Positions 1 through 8,010 of a stretch of DNA of 64,000 nt are shown here, in pieces. Positions within the stretch are counted from its first letter, which is position 1, and each line of letters opens with the position of its first letter. The translations under genes were made by a program, and so were the position numbers. The stretch lies in the NCBI GenBank assembly GCA_020639115.1, contig JACKHG010000005.1:186001-250000 (forward strand). Reading direction: 5' to 3'. Under the pieces are notes generated by a model. The model saw only the letters and a program-made list of their open reading frames with translations, did not search any database and was not told where the DNA came from. The DNA comes from Phycisphaerales bacterium. Lineage in GTDB: Bacteria; Planctomycetota; Phycisphaerae; UBA1845.

Positions 1-1501
1 GACGCAGCACTTCGGCGGCGGCTGCGATCAACTCGCCCAGGTGCCGCTTGACCTCGAATGTGCGGCGTGGCTTCTTGGCCCGCGCGAACGTCGGCGGGTC
101 GAGCACGATGATGTCGTAGCGCTTGTCCTGGCGCAGGGCGCGCTTGACGTAATCGAACGCATCGCTGCGCACGAAGGTGTGCTCGTCGAGCGCCAGCCCG
201 TTGGCTGCGAAGTTGTCCTTGCCCCACTCCAGGTTGGATGCCGAGAGGTCGACGCTGGTCGTCGAACGCGCCCCCGCCAGCGCAGCCGCCACGCTGAAGC
301 CGCAGGTATACGCGAAGAGATTCAGCAGATCCTTGCCGTCGCACAGTTCGGCGATGCGCCGCCGGTTGTCCCGCTGATCGAGGAAAAGCCCGGTCGACCA
401 GCCCTCGGTGAAGCGCGCCAGGTAGCGCACGCCGTTTTCGTGGACGGTGATCTGATCCTTCGGGGTGCCCTTGAGCACCTCGGTATGGGCTTCTGCGGAC
501 GTCGGTGCGGCGCCGGTGCGGCGACGCGGCACATGCCGCGCATAAACGGTCCGGATGCCGAGCGTCCGCTGGTACCAGTTGGCGATCTGCCGCACCTGCA
601 GTTCCGAGCCGTCGAAATGGCCCTCCAGCGTCTCGAGCAGCACCGCGTCGGCCAGCTTGTCAGCCACCAGCCCGCCGATGCCCTCGTTCCCGCCGGTAAA
701 CAGGCGGAAGGTGTCCGTGTCCTCATCAGCCACCAGCGCCAACCGGCCCGCCAGCGCCGCGCGGAGATGCTCCTCCAGCAGCAGATTGGTCGCGAGATAG
801 GCCTCGAACGCCTTGGGCGCGGGATCCACGATATCCACGTTGCGGCGTTTGAACGGATGGGGAAACTGCAAACCCGCCAGATGCACCAGCGGCCGGCGCG
901 AGGGACTCGCCCGCCGCTCCGCCGCGTAGGGACTGGGCCGGATGTCGCCGACGATCTGGAGTCCGCCCGCGGCCTTGAACAGTCGGCGGACGTCATCCAG
1001 TCCTGCGGACTTCGTCGTGCAGCGGGCGACGTGCAGATCGCCGTGGGTGGCGAGGATCTCCACGTGGGCAGTCGCCGCGGGCGTGGCGGGGCTACCCTTG
1101 ACCGCCTTGCGGCTGCGAGGCTCATTGCCGCTCTTGACGGCGATGCGTTTGCGTGGGGGTTTGCCCCGCACGATCGCGACGTGCGTGTACGCCAGGCGGT
1201 TGCTCGTCGCCATGCCGGCGAAGCGATGGCGGGCCTCGTGCGAGCGGGCAAAGAGGGCGATTCCCGACGAGAGGCGCTCCGGCAGGATCAACGGAAGCAG
1301 GCCGCCGCCCTCCCCCGCCCATTTCGATTTGGGCAGGTGATCCACCACGAGGTCGATCGTCCGCGGGCCGTGCGGCCAGGCCGCCGACTCGAGATTGACT
1401 CTCGGCGGCTTGGCCACCGCCATGAACTCGGCATCGTCCCAGATGACGGGAAAGAGCCGGGCAACAACGGCGGATACGCTGTCGGACGTGCGTGCAACCA
1501 T
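1..1501 (-). CDS. RlmI-like SAM-dependent rRNA methyltransferase with degenerate RluA-like N-terminal domain (3' end missing)
   Basis: The gene runs off the left edge of the window; about 500 codons are visible. The N-terminal ~130 residues resemble an RluA-type pseudouridine synthase (VIWDDAEFMAVAKPPRV, then LPERLSSGIALFARS and YTHVAIVRGKP). The family's catalytic HRLDxDTSG motif reads LPERLSSG here, so the catalytic Asp is replaced by Glu and the preceding Arg is lost. The remainder matches the RlmI/RlmK class of 23S rRNA cytosine methyltransferases: TGLFLDQRDNRRRI, the SAM-binding LLNLFAYTCGFSVAAAL, SVDLSASNLEWGKDNF and the catalytic-loop motif IIVLDPPTFARAKK near the window edge. The ATG at 1501 follows an in-frame stop about 15 codons upstream. 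The methyltransferase is probably active and the N-terminal part is probably an RNA-binding remnant. Confidence 0.8.
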   Translation of the reverse strand, partial: MVARTSDSVSAVVARLFPVIWDDAEFMAVAKPPRVNLESAAWPHGPRTIDLVVDHLPKSKWAGEGGGLLPLILPERLSSGIALFARSHEARHRFAGMATSNRLAYTHVAIVRGKPPRKRIAVKSGNEPRSRKAVKGSPATPAATAHVEILATHGDLHVARCTTKSAGLDDVRRLFKAAGGLQIVGDIRPSPYAAERRASPSRRPLVHLAGLQFPHPFKRRNVDIVDPAPKAFEAYLATNLLLEEHLRAALAGRLALVADEDTDTFRLFTGGNEGIGGLVADKLADAVLLETLEGHFDGSELQVRQIANWYQRTLGIRTVYARHVPRRRTGAAPTSAEAHTEVLKGTPKDQITVHENGVRYLARFTEGWSTGLFLDQRDNRRRIAELCDGKDLLNLFAYTCGFSVAAALAGARSTTSVDLSASNLEWGKDNFAANGLALDEHTFVRSDAFDYVKRALRQDKRYDIIVLDPPTFARAKKPRRTFEVKRHLGELIAAAAEVLR

Positions 1502-1624
1502 GTCCGCCAGTGTGAAGTGCCGCGCGGGCTTGTCAACTGGTCAAACCGCCCGAGGGAAGCCAGCTCGATTCGCCCCGCAAACCCCGCGAGTGTGGTAGAA
1601 TCCAGCCCGTCCGAGGAGACCGAC

Positions 1625-2206
1625 ATGACCACCTCAGCCCGCCCGCAGGACGAACGTGAACCCCGCGCGATCGGTGATGACGACGTGCTGCGCGTCAAGG
1701 TGCTCTCCACCGGGGGAACCATCGAGAAGATCTACAGCGAGTCCGATGGCTCGCTCCGCAACCGGCGCTCGCCGCTGAAGCAGATCCTCGCCCAGTTGCG
1801 CCTGCCGGCGGTCGCCATCAGCCAGCGCAGCGTGATGAGCAAGGACTCGCTCGACATGACCCGGGAGGATCGGCGGATGATCGCCGCCGAGGTGCGGCGC
1901 GTACCGCCCGCTTTCCACGCCATCCTGATCGTGCACGGCACCGACACGCTCTCGGTCACGGGCGAATACCTGCACGAGGCGCTCGGCGAGCCGGACCGGC
2001 CGATCGTGCTGACCGGCGCGATGCGCCCGTTCGAGTTTCGTGACACCGACGCGTTCCAGAACGTGGTCGAGGCGCTGGCCGCCTGCCGACTCGCGCCGCC
2101 GGGAATCTACGTGGCGATGCACGGGAAGGTGCTGAGATTCCCGGGGGTGGAGAAGGACCGCGCGGACCTCACGTTCGTGAAGCGTGAGCCGCCGGTCGAC
2201 GGCTGA
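1625..2206 (+). CDS. Asparaginase-type single-domain protein
   Basis: A 193-residue protein that covers only the N-terminal catalytic domain of the type I/II asparaginase family, whose usual length is about 330 residues. Visible motifs are STGGTIEK (first catalytic Thr), VHGTDTLSVTG (second Thr and Asp), LTGAMRPFEFRDTDAFQN, and a Lys in FPGVEKDRADLTF where the family's triad Lys is expected. The C-terminal dimerisation domain is absent, with a clean stop and no downstream remnant. Short asparaginase-domain proteins of this size occur in other bacteria, so it may be complete. Asparagine hydrolysis is inferred from the motifs; the true substrate is unknown. The start at 1625 has a GAGGAG ribosome site about 7 bases upstream. 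It is divergent from the methyltransferase. Confidence 0.8.
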   Translation: MTTSARPQDEREPRAIGDDDVLRVKVLSTGGTIEKIYSESDGSLRNRRSPLKQILAQLRLPAVAISQRSVMSKDSLDMTREDRRMIAAEVRRVPPAFHAILIVHGTDTLSVTGEYLHEALGEPDRPIVLTGAMRPFEFRDTDAFQNVVEALAACRLAPPGIYVAMHGKVLRFPGVEKDRADLTFVKREPPVDG

Positions 2207-2292
2207 ACCGGTGCACGCGTGTCAGAAAGCGTGCTGCGGCGCGCTAGACGCGTATGGGACCCGCGCAGGGGCCCGGGGCTGGCTGTGAGTTC

Positions 2293-2321
2293 TTGACTCG
2301 AAGTGGGCCGCTTTCTAGGAT
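2293..2321 (+). promoter_or_regulatory. Sigma-70-like promoter ahead of the cysH leader RNA
   Basis: TTGACT at 2293-2298 and TAGGAT at 2316-2321 are separated by exactly 17 bases. This is one of the best -35/-10 pairs in the window. It would start transcription near 2328, just before a strongly structured non-coding stretch. Confidence 0.6.
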
Positions 2322-2327
2322 AGTGCC

Positions 2328-2509
2328 TGATGGATTCGGGGCTCAGGACATCAATTTGGCGTGCGCAGACAGCGCTTCCGCTGCACACGGTATGCGTGTG
2401 TATGTGTTGCTGTCACCTCGCGCTTGCGGGGGGAACATCCTGACGGACCGCGCACGCAGCAGCAATGCCTGGCAACGGCCCGTGGGATGAATCCCGCGGG
2501 CTTTTTTTT
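2328..2509 (+). ncRNA. Candidate structured RNA or leader upstream of cysH
   Basis: This ~180-base stretch has no convincing reading frame and lies between a good promoter and an intrinsic terminator. Complementary segments visible by eye are GCGTGCGC (near 2358) with GCGCACGC (near 2439), GACAGC with GCTGTC enclosing CACACG/CGTGTG, the hairpin CCTCGC-GCTT-GCGGGG, and TCAGG with CCTGG closer to the ends. GGATTC near the 5' end can also pair with GAATCC inside the terminator, which could allow an alternative terminated/anti-terminated fold. It lies 74 bases before cysH, so it could be a transcription-attenuating leader (riboswitch-like) or an independent small RNA. It did not match the SAM-I, cobalamin, TPP, 6S, SRP or tmRNA consensus patterns I know. 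Confidence 0.45.
2478..2509 (+). terminator. Intrinsic terminator before cysH
   Basis: GCCCGTGGGAT at 2478-2488 and ATCCCGCGGGC at 2491-2501 form an 11-base stem (one G-T pair) with a two-base loop. Eight T residues follow at 2502-2509. It ends the candidate leader RNA and would have to be bypassed for read-through into cysH. Confidence 0.8.
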
Positions 2510-2582
2510 GAGGGGCTGGTAGGCAACCGGCGAGGTAGCAGTAGAGTGCAGACGCCAGCGGGCCTGGCGCAGGAGTCGAGAC

Positions 2583-3296
2583 ATGGAGACGTCGCTGGTA
2601 GCGGCTGAGGCCTTCAAGGGCATCAACGAAAACAGCCCGGCTGAGCAGATCATCGCGTGGTCCATGGAGCGGTTCGGCGACCGCAACATGGTGATGACGT
2701 CGTCGTTCGGGATGGAGGGGTGCGCCCTGATCGACATGTACGCGCGGCACGGCCGGCCGCTGACGGTCGTCTACCTCGACACGATGTTCTTCTTTCCGGA
2801 GACGTACGCGTTACGCGACCGGCTGGCCGAGCGGTATCCGCACCTGGAATTCGTGAATCGCGGCACCGACCTGACGCCTGAGGAGCAGGCCCGCACCTAC
2901 GGCGACCAATTGTGGAAACGCGATCCCGACCAGTGCTGCAAGCTGCGCAAGGTCGACCCGATGCACGCGGCGATGCGCGGCGTGGACGTGTGGATCACCG
3001 CGCTGCGCCGCAGCCAGTCGATCTCGCGGGCCGGTATCCGCGTCGTCGACTGGGACTGGCAGTACCAGCTCATCAAGCTCTGCCCCCTGGCGGCGTGGGA
3101 GCGCCAGGAGGTCTGGGACTACATCAAGAAGAACGACGTGCCCTACAACGAGCTGCACGAGAAGGGCTACCCCACGGTGGGCTGCACGCACTGCACCGCG
3201 CCGGTTGAGGGCGTGCAGATCGGCGAGTACTCGCGATCCGGCCGCTGGAAGGAGTTCAACAAGACCGAGTGCGGCCTGCACGGCGACGGGATCTAG
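2583..3296 (+). CDS. cysH: Assimilatory APS/PAPS reductase (CysH)
   Basis: A 237-residue thioredoxin-dependent adenylyl-sulfate reductase that reduces APS (or PAPS) to sulfite in the cytoplasm. The PP-loop-like segment is TSSFGMEG (about residue 39), followed by VVYLDTMFFFPETY. CysCys pairs at 118-119 (DQCCKLRK) and Cys201/Cys204 (GCTHCT) are the four ligands of the [4Fe-4S] cluster that marks the APS-using type. Cys230 in TECGLH is the catalytic cysteine. Its product is the substrate of the sulfite reductase 190 bases downstream. The start follows a CAGGAG-containing leader. Sulfate activation genes (ATP sulfurylase) are not in the window. Confidence 0.95.
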   Translation: METSLVAAEAFKGINENSPAEQIIAWSMERFGDRNMVMTSSFGMEGCALIDMYARHGRPLTVVYLDTMFFFPETYALRDRLAERYPHLEFVNRGTDLTPEEQARTYGDQLWKRDPDQCCKLRKVDPMHAAMRGVDVWITALRRSQSISRAGIRVVDWDWQYQLIKLCPLAAWERQEVWDYIKKNDVPYNELHEKGYPTVGCTHCTAPVEGVQIGEYSRSGRWKEFNKTECGLHGDGI

Positions 3297-3298
3297 GG

Positions 3299-3332
3299 AA
3301 TGATGAATGCTGAATGCGGAATGATGAATGGG
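3299..3332 (+). repeat. GAATGATGAATG-type short repeat, copy 1
   Basis: Heptamer-like repetition of AATGATGAATGCTGAATG with a second AATGATGAATG, lying directly after the cysH stop. The same pattern recurs at 29865, 55098 and, inverted, at 55281. Confidence 0.75.
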
Positions 3333-3488
3333 CGGTATGTCACTGCGTCTGAGCGGTGTGCCGCTGCTCTTGAGCAGTGCGGGTAGTGTGCTCCCGACGC
3401 AGGTCGGGACTCTCGAGCAGTAGTGGTAAAAACAACTTCTGGAATCGCTGACCGTCGAGAACTGGCGGCGCGCACACAGGGTGATCTG

Positions 3489-5225
3489 ATGCCTGACGGC
3501 GAACCCAAAAAAGTGTCGAAAGTCGAGGAATTCAAGAGCGCGAGCCGGCATCTGCGCGGGACGATTGCGGAGCGGCTCGCGGACGAATCGACGACGCACT
3601 TCGAGGAGGCCGACGTCCAGCTCCTCAAGTTCCACGGGACGTACCAGCAGGACGACCGCGACCTGCGCCGCGAGCTGCGCGCCGCGGGCGAGGAAAAGGC
3701 CTACCAGTTCATGGTGCGCGTGGCGATCCCGGCGGGCGTCGTCCAGGCGGAGCAGTACCTCGCGCTCGACGCCATCGCCGACCGCTATGCAAACCACTCG
3801 CTGCGGATCACGACGCGTCAGGGCATCCAGTTTCACGGCGTGCTCAAGAGCAACCTCAAGGCGCACATCAAGGCGATCAACGACGCGCTGCTGACCACCA
3901 TCGCGGCGTGCGGCGACGTCGAACGGAACGTGATGGGCTGCGCGATCCCGCTGGACGATCCCGTCTATCGCATCGTGCGCGAGCAGGCCCGGGAAATCGC
4001 GATCGCCCTGCGGCCGGCGACACGCGCGTACTACGAGATCTGGCTCGATGGGGAAAAGCAGGTCACGTCCGAGGAGCAGGAGCCGCTCTACGGCGACACC
4101 TACCTGCCGCGGAAGTTCAAGACGGGCATCACCTGCGCGGGCGACGCGTCCATCGACCTGTACTCCTACGACTGCGGCCTGCTGGCGATCGTCGAGGACG
4201 GCGCGATCGCGGGCTACAACGTGCTGGTCGGCGGCGGCATGGGCATGACGCACAACAAGGAGGACACCTTCGTGCGGCTCGCCTCGGAGCTCGGGTTCGT
4301 GGGGCCGGAGCACGCGGTGGCGACGGTGCAGACCGCCGCGGGCATTTTCCGCGATTTCGGCAACCGCGCCGACCGGCGGCACGCGCGGCTCAAGTACCTC
4401 ATCGAGGAACGCGGACTGGAGTGGTTCCGCGAGGAGTTCATCCGCCGCGCCCCGTTCGAGCTCGGGGCCTGGCGGCCGATGCCGGCGCCGCGCTACCACG
4501 ACTTCGTCGGCAAGCACGCCCAGGGCAACGGGCAATACCTCTACGGCCTCTACGTCGAAAACGGACGCATCATCGATCGCGACGACCAGCGCCTCAAGTC
4601 GGCGCTCCGCGCAATCGTTGCCAGGCACCAGCCGGAGATCATCCTCACGCCGAACCAGAACGTGCTGCTGACCGGGCTGACTGAGGCAGCCGTCGACGAC
4701 ATTGAGACAACCCTTACCGCACACGGTGTTCCGCTCCCCACGAATCTCTCCGCCGCGCGGCGCTACTCGATGGCCTGCGTCGCGCTGCCAACCTGCGGGC
4801 TGGCCATGGCGGAGTCGGAGCGGCTGATGCCGTCGGTCGTCGACCGCTTCGAGGCGGAGCTGGCGTCGCTCGGGCTGGGGGATGCCCCAATCACGCTGCG
4901 CATGACGGGTTGTCCGAACGGTTGTGCCCGGCCGTACACCGCGGACATCGCCTTCGTCGGGCGTTCGCCGGACGTGTACCACGTGTTCGTGGGCGGCGGC
5001 CTCGCGGGCGACCGGCTCGCCGACCTGTACGCCAAGGACGTATCCACCGGCGACCTCGTCGCGACGCTGCGGCCGCTGCTCACCGCGTGGGCGACAAAGC
5101 GGCGCGCGGATGAAAGCCTCAGCGACTTCTACCAGCGACACATCGACCGTGACGCGCCGCGGCACCTGCTCACCGGCAAGGAGGACGCGACCATGTCGCT
5201 CGTTCAACTGGGGAACGGGTCGTGA
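3489..5225 (+). CDS. cysI: Assimilatory sulfite reductase, sirohaem/[4Fe-4S] subunit
   Basis: About 578 residues; reduces sulfite to sulfide in the cytoplasm. Family motifs in order are LLKFHGTYQQDDRDLR (near residue 50), ITTRQGIQFHGVLKSNLK (sirohaem contact region), YLPRKFKTGI, and two Cys motifs that bind the sirohaem and [4Fe-4S] pair, CVALPTCGLAMAE and RMTGCPNGCARPY. The reading frame opens upstream at 3423 with a GTG. I prefer the ATG at 3489 because AGGGTG lies 7 bases before it and the homologous N-terminus (VEEFKSASRHLRGTIAE) begins there. The electron donor (ferredoxin or a flavoprotein) is not encoded nearby. It overlaps hemA by four bases, tying sirohaem precursor supply to the enzyme that uses it. 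Confidence 0.93.
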   Translation: MPDGEPKKVSKVEEFKSASRHLRGTIAERLADESTTHFEEADVQLLKFHGTYQQDDRDLRRELRAAGEEKAYQFMVRVAIPAGVVQAEQYLALDAIADRYANHSLRITTRQGIQFHGVLKSNLKAHIKAINDALLTTIAACGDVERNVMGCAIPLDDPVYRIVREQAREIAIALRPATRAYYEIWLDGEKQVTSEEQEPLYGDTYLPRKFKTGITCAGDASIDLYSYDCGLLAIVEDGAIAGYNVLVGGGMGMTHNKEDTFVRLASELGFVGPEHAVATVQTAAGIFRDFGNRADRRHARLKYLIEERGLEWFREEFIRRAPFELGAWRPMPAPRYHDFVGKHAQGNGQYLYGLYVENGRIIDRDDQRLKSALRAIVARHQPEIILTPNQNVLLTGLTEAAVDDIETTLTAHGVPLPTNLSAARRYSMACVALPTCGLAMAESERLMPSVVDRFEAELASLGLGDAPITLRMTGCPNGCARPYTADIAFVGRSPDVYHVFVGGGLAGDRLADLYAKDVSTGDLVATLRPLLTAWATKRRADESLSDFYQRHIDRDAPRHLLTGKEDATMSLVQLGNGS

Positions 5226-6325
5226 GCGGGTCGCTGCTCTACTGCGGGATGACCCAGGACCGCGTTCCGGTGGGTATTCGCGAACGCGTGCAGGCCGACG
5301 CCGCGCGCCGGCGCGAACTCGTCGCATTGGCACAACCCCATGTTGCCGGATTGCTCGTCCTGAGCACCTGCGAGCGTTTCGAACTCTATGCCGATGCGCA
5401 CACGGTCGAGGCCGCGTGCTGGACGGCGCTGCTCGCCCGGGCGTTCTCGTTTTCGACCGACGCCTTGGCGCCCCACCTGCACTTCCGGCGCGGTGAGTCT
5501 GCCGCCCGGCATCTGCTGCGGGTGTCCGCCGGACTCGAGTCGCGGATCGTCGGCGAGCCGCACATCCTGCGCCAGGTTCGCACCGCTTATATCGACGGCC
5601 TGGAACATGGCGAACTCGGAGCGACGCTCTCCACGCTCGGCCGAACGGCGCTTCACGTCGGCAAGCGCGTGCGCCGCGAAACGCAGCTCGCCTCGACCGG
5701 CCAGTCGATCACCGCGCTCGCCATCGAGAAACTGCTTGCGGGTTCATTCTCGCAAAGTTCGCAGCGCCGGATCATCGTGCTGGGTACGGGCATGCTCGCG
5801 CGCGACGCCCTGGCGCGCCTGGCCCGACGTCCGTACACGAGTGTCGCCGTCGTGAGCCGGGGGTACGCCCGTGCGGTCGAACTGGCCGGCCGCTTCGACG
5901 TCGATGCGCTTCCACTTTCGGAACTTCCGCGGGCCCTGCGCCGTGCCGACGCCCTGCTGGCCTGCTCCAACGCCGCGCAGGGATTTCTCGTTCAACGCCG
6001 CTGCGTCCACTCCCGGCGTCAACAGCCCCTGCAGATCGTCGACCTGGGTCTGCCGCGCAACGTCGATCCCGATCTCGCGTCGGTACCCGGCGTTCAGCTC
6101 GTCCAACTCGAGCGGCTGCACGGCTTCGGAACAGCCGCCCCTGCGGCCCTGGCCTCCGCGGAGAGGATCGTGGAGCGCGGTCTGCAGCGTTTCATCGATT
6201 GGCAGCACGGACGCGCGCAGGCAGCGTGCATTGCCGCCGTGCAGGAGGGTGTGGCTGCAACCGCCGCACAGCGCCGGGATCGGCACGTCCGTATCCGCCG
6301 GCTCAAGTCGCAGGTGGCGGCATGA
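5222..6325 (+). CDS. hemA: Glutamyl-tRNA reductase (HemA)
   Basis: A 367-residue enzyme that makes glutamate-1-semialdehyde from glutamyl-tRNA, the first step of the C5 tetrapyrrole route. The catalytic Cys50 sits in VLSTCERFELY. SRIVGEPHILRQVR is the conserved substrate-binding stretch, and VLGTGMLARDALARL is the NADPH-binding glycine motif. It is about 50 residues shorter than usual, because the C-terminal dimerisation helix domain is trimmed. The GNHRTAPV motif near the N-terminus is altered to GMTQDRVPV. The GTG start overlaps the preceding stop. It ends with an ATGA overlap into the next gene, so translation is probably coupled. Confidence 0.93.
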   Translation: MSGSLLYCGMTQDRVPVGIRERVQADAARRRELVALAQPHVAGLLVLSTCERFELYADAHTVEAACWTALLARAFSFSTDALAPHLHFRRGESAARHLLRVSAGLESRIVGEPHILRQVRTAYIDGLEHGELGATLSTLGRTALHVGKRVRRETQLASTGQSITALAIEKLLAGSFSQSSQRRIIVLGTGMLARDALARLARRPYTSVAVVSRGYARAVELAGRFDVDALPLSELPRALRRADALLACSNAAQGFLVQRRCVHSRRQQPLQIVDLGLPRNVDPDLASVPGVQLVQLERLHGFGTAAPAALASAERIVERGLQRFIDWQHGRAQAACIAAVQEGVAATAAQRRDRHVRIRRLKSQVAA

Positions 6326-8010
6326 GCGCGGCTGCGCTGGTGCTGGCGGCGCACGGGTCGCGGCACGCGCGGCATGTCAACGAGCGCATTCGCGAAATGG
6401 CGGACCGGTTGCGCACGACGCGTGCGGGCCGGGAATTCTCGACGATCGCGGTGGCGTTTCACCAGGGCGAGCCCGCGTTCGCGGAGGTCCTGGACGCACT
6501 CGACGAGCGGGACGTCACGGTCGTCCCGGTCATGACCAGTCGCGGCTACTATGCGGATCACGTGCTGCCGCGCGAGTTGGCGCGCAATCGCAACTACGCC
6601 CAGAAGAACGTGCGCACTACTTCCCCGGTCGGAACACATCCCGAAGTTCCCGAACTGGTCGCGCAGCGCGCCCAGGTGCTCTGCCGGGAATTCGGCCTAC
6701 GCCCCGCCGAGACGACGGTCGTCATCGCCGGGCACGGCACCCCGCGACACCAGCGCAGCCGCCGGGCCACCGTGAATCTGGCGAGTCAACTCGGCTACAC
6801 CGGCGACTTCGGCCAGGCCTTCGCGGTGTTTCTGGACGACGCGCCGGGCGTTGAGGCTGTGCTCGAGCGAGCCTGTTGCGCTGCGGTGGTCGTGCTGCCG
6901 TTTCTGATCGGAGCAGGCCCGCACGCGCTCGACGACATCCCCGCCCGGCTGGGCATGACGGGTGGCAACGACGCCCTTCCGCGCACGGCGGATGCAGGTA
7001 ACCGCAAGCTCGTATGCGACCGCCCCATCGGCGACGACGACGGATTGATCGGGATCATCACGGATCTGGCGACGGGAGATCAGAAGGACGATTTCGTCAC
7101 GCACGCGCAGCGCCCGCTGCGCATGGGCACGCGTACGAGTCGGCTCGCGCTCTGGCAGACGGAGCACGTCGCTCACAAACTGCGTGTCGCCGGCGCATCA
7201 CTCGATGTCGTCGAACTGTCGACGCTCGGCGATCGCGTGCACGATCGGGCGATTCACGAACTGGCGGGTGACGCCCCCTTCTGCGACGACATCGAGCATG
7301 CGCTCGGCGCGGGCCTGATCGACCTGGCCGTGCACAGCCTCAAGGATGTCGCGCTCCACGTGCCGTGCGAGTTCGAGATCGCCGCCGTGCTGCCGCGCGG
7401 CGACGCGCGCGAGGCGCTGGTAAGCCGCAACAACGTAACCCTGGCCGCCCTGCCACCCGGCGCGGTCGTCGGCACGTCCAGCCCGCGACGCGCGGCGCAG
7501 GTGCGGCGGCTGCGACCGGATCTCGTCGTGCAGCCGCTCCGCGGCCCCGTCGATCAACGCGTGCAGCAGGTTCACGACGGCCGCTTCGACGCGGCGATCC
7601 TCGCACTTGCTGGACTGCAGCGGCTGGGCATGGCGGACGCGGCAGCCGAGGTGTTCTCGATCGACGATTTCATGCCCGCGCCGGCGCAGGCCGCTCTGGC
7701 GGTCGAGGTGCGGGCCGGCGACGACCGCGCTCGCCGCCTCATCCGCGCACTGGACGACGCACCGACGCGGATCGCGACGACGCTCGAGTTGAACGTGCTG
7801 CGCGCGCTCGAGGACGATGCGCCGGTGGCGGTTGCGGCATTTGCCAGCGTCACCGACGAGATCCGCCTGGACGTTCGCCTGACTGCCCTTGACGGCACGC
7901 AGAGCTGGACGTTGGGGCGTGCGGGCCTCAATCCAGCCGCGGTGCAGCGGGCGGTGCTGGCCGAAGCGCGGGAGATAATTGCAGAACTCACGGCGGAGGT
8001 GCGCCGATGA
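6322..8010 (+). CDS. CbiX/SirB-like chelatase fused to HemC-like hydroxymethylbilane synthase
   Basis: A 562-residue fusion. Residues 1-235 match the two-repeat CbiX/SirB class that inserts Fe or Co into sirohydrochlorin: AAHGSRHARHVN near the start, AGHGTPRHQRS and LPFLIGAGPHALDDIP. From about residue 264 the sequence matches porphobilinogen deaminase: MGTRTSRLALWQTE, IDLAVHSLKDV, VVGTSSPRRAAQVRRLRP and LRGPVDQRV. Two key positions are altered. The GGCQVPIG-type motif that carries the dipyrromethane cofactor Cys reads DDAPVAVA (Ala500), and the KGLFTKELE loop reads GDAPFCDDIE. Either the deaminase half works without a covalently held cofactor or it is catalytically impaired. The fusion is coupled by ATGA overlaps on both sides. 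Confidence 0.85.
   Translation: MSAAALVLAAHGSRHARHVNERIREMADRLRTTRAGREFSTIAVAFHQGEPAFAEVLDALDERDVTVVPVMTSRGYYADHVLPRELARNRNYAQKNVRTTSPVGTHPEVPELVAQRAQVLCREFGLRPAETTVVIAGHGTPRHQRSRRATVNLASQLGYTGDFGQAFAVFLDDAPGVEAVLERACCAAVVVLPFLIGAGPHALDDIPARLGMTGGNDALPRTADAGNRKLVCDRPIGDDDGLIGIITDLATGDQKDDFVTHAQRPLRMGTRTSRLALWQTEHVAHKLRVAGASLDVVELSTLGDRVHDRAIHELAGDAPFCDDIEHALGAGLIDLAVHSLKDVALHVPCEFEIAAVLPRGDAREALVSRNNVTLAALPPGAVVGTSSPRRAAQVRRLRPDLVVQPLRGPVDQRVQQVHDGRFDAAILALAGLQRLGMADAAAEVFSIDDFMPAPAQAALAVEVRAGDDRARRLIRALDDAPTRIATTLELNVLRALEDDAPVAVAAFASVTDEIRLDVRLTALDGTQSWTLGRAGLNPAAVQRAVLAEAREIIAELTAEVRR

Noticed and set aside
2328..2509. Known RNA families (6S, SRP, SAM-I riboswitch, cobalamin riboswitch, tmRNA) for the leader RNA
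   Set aside because: CCTGGCAAC loosely recalls SAM-I and the length recalls 6S RNA, but the order of conserved boxes does not fit SAM-I. The 6S central bubble is also absent on the 5' side.
2811..5333. 840-codon open frame on the minus strand opposite cysH and the sulfite reductase gene
   Set aside because: It is the mirror of high-GC coding sequence on the plus strand. The plus-strand frames carry the full CysH and sulfite reductase motifs; the minus frame has Arg/Val-rich sequence and no recognised family.
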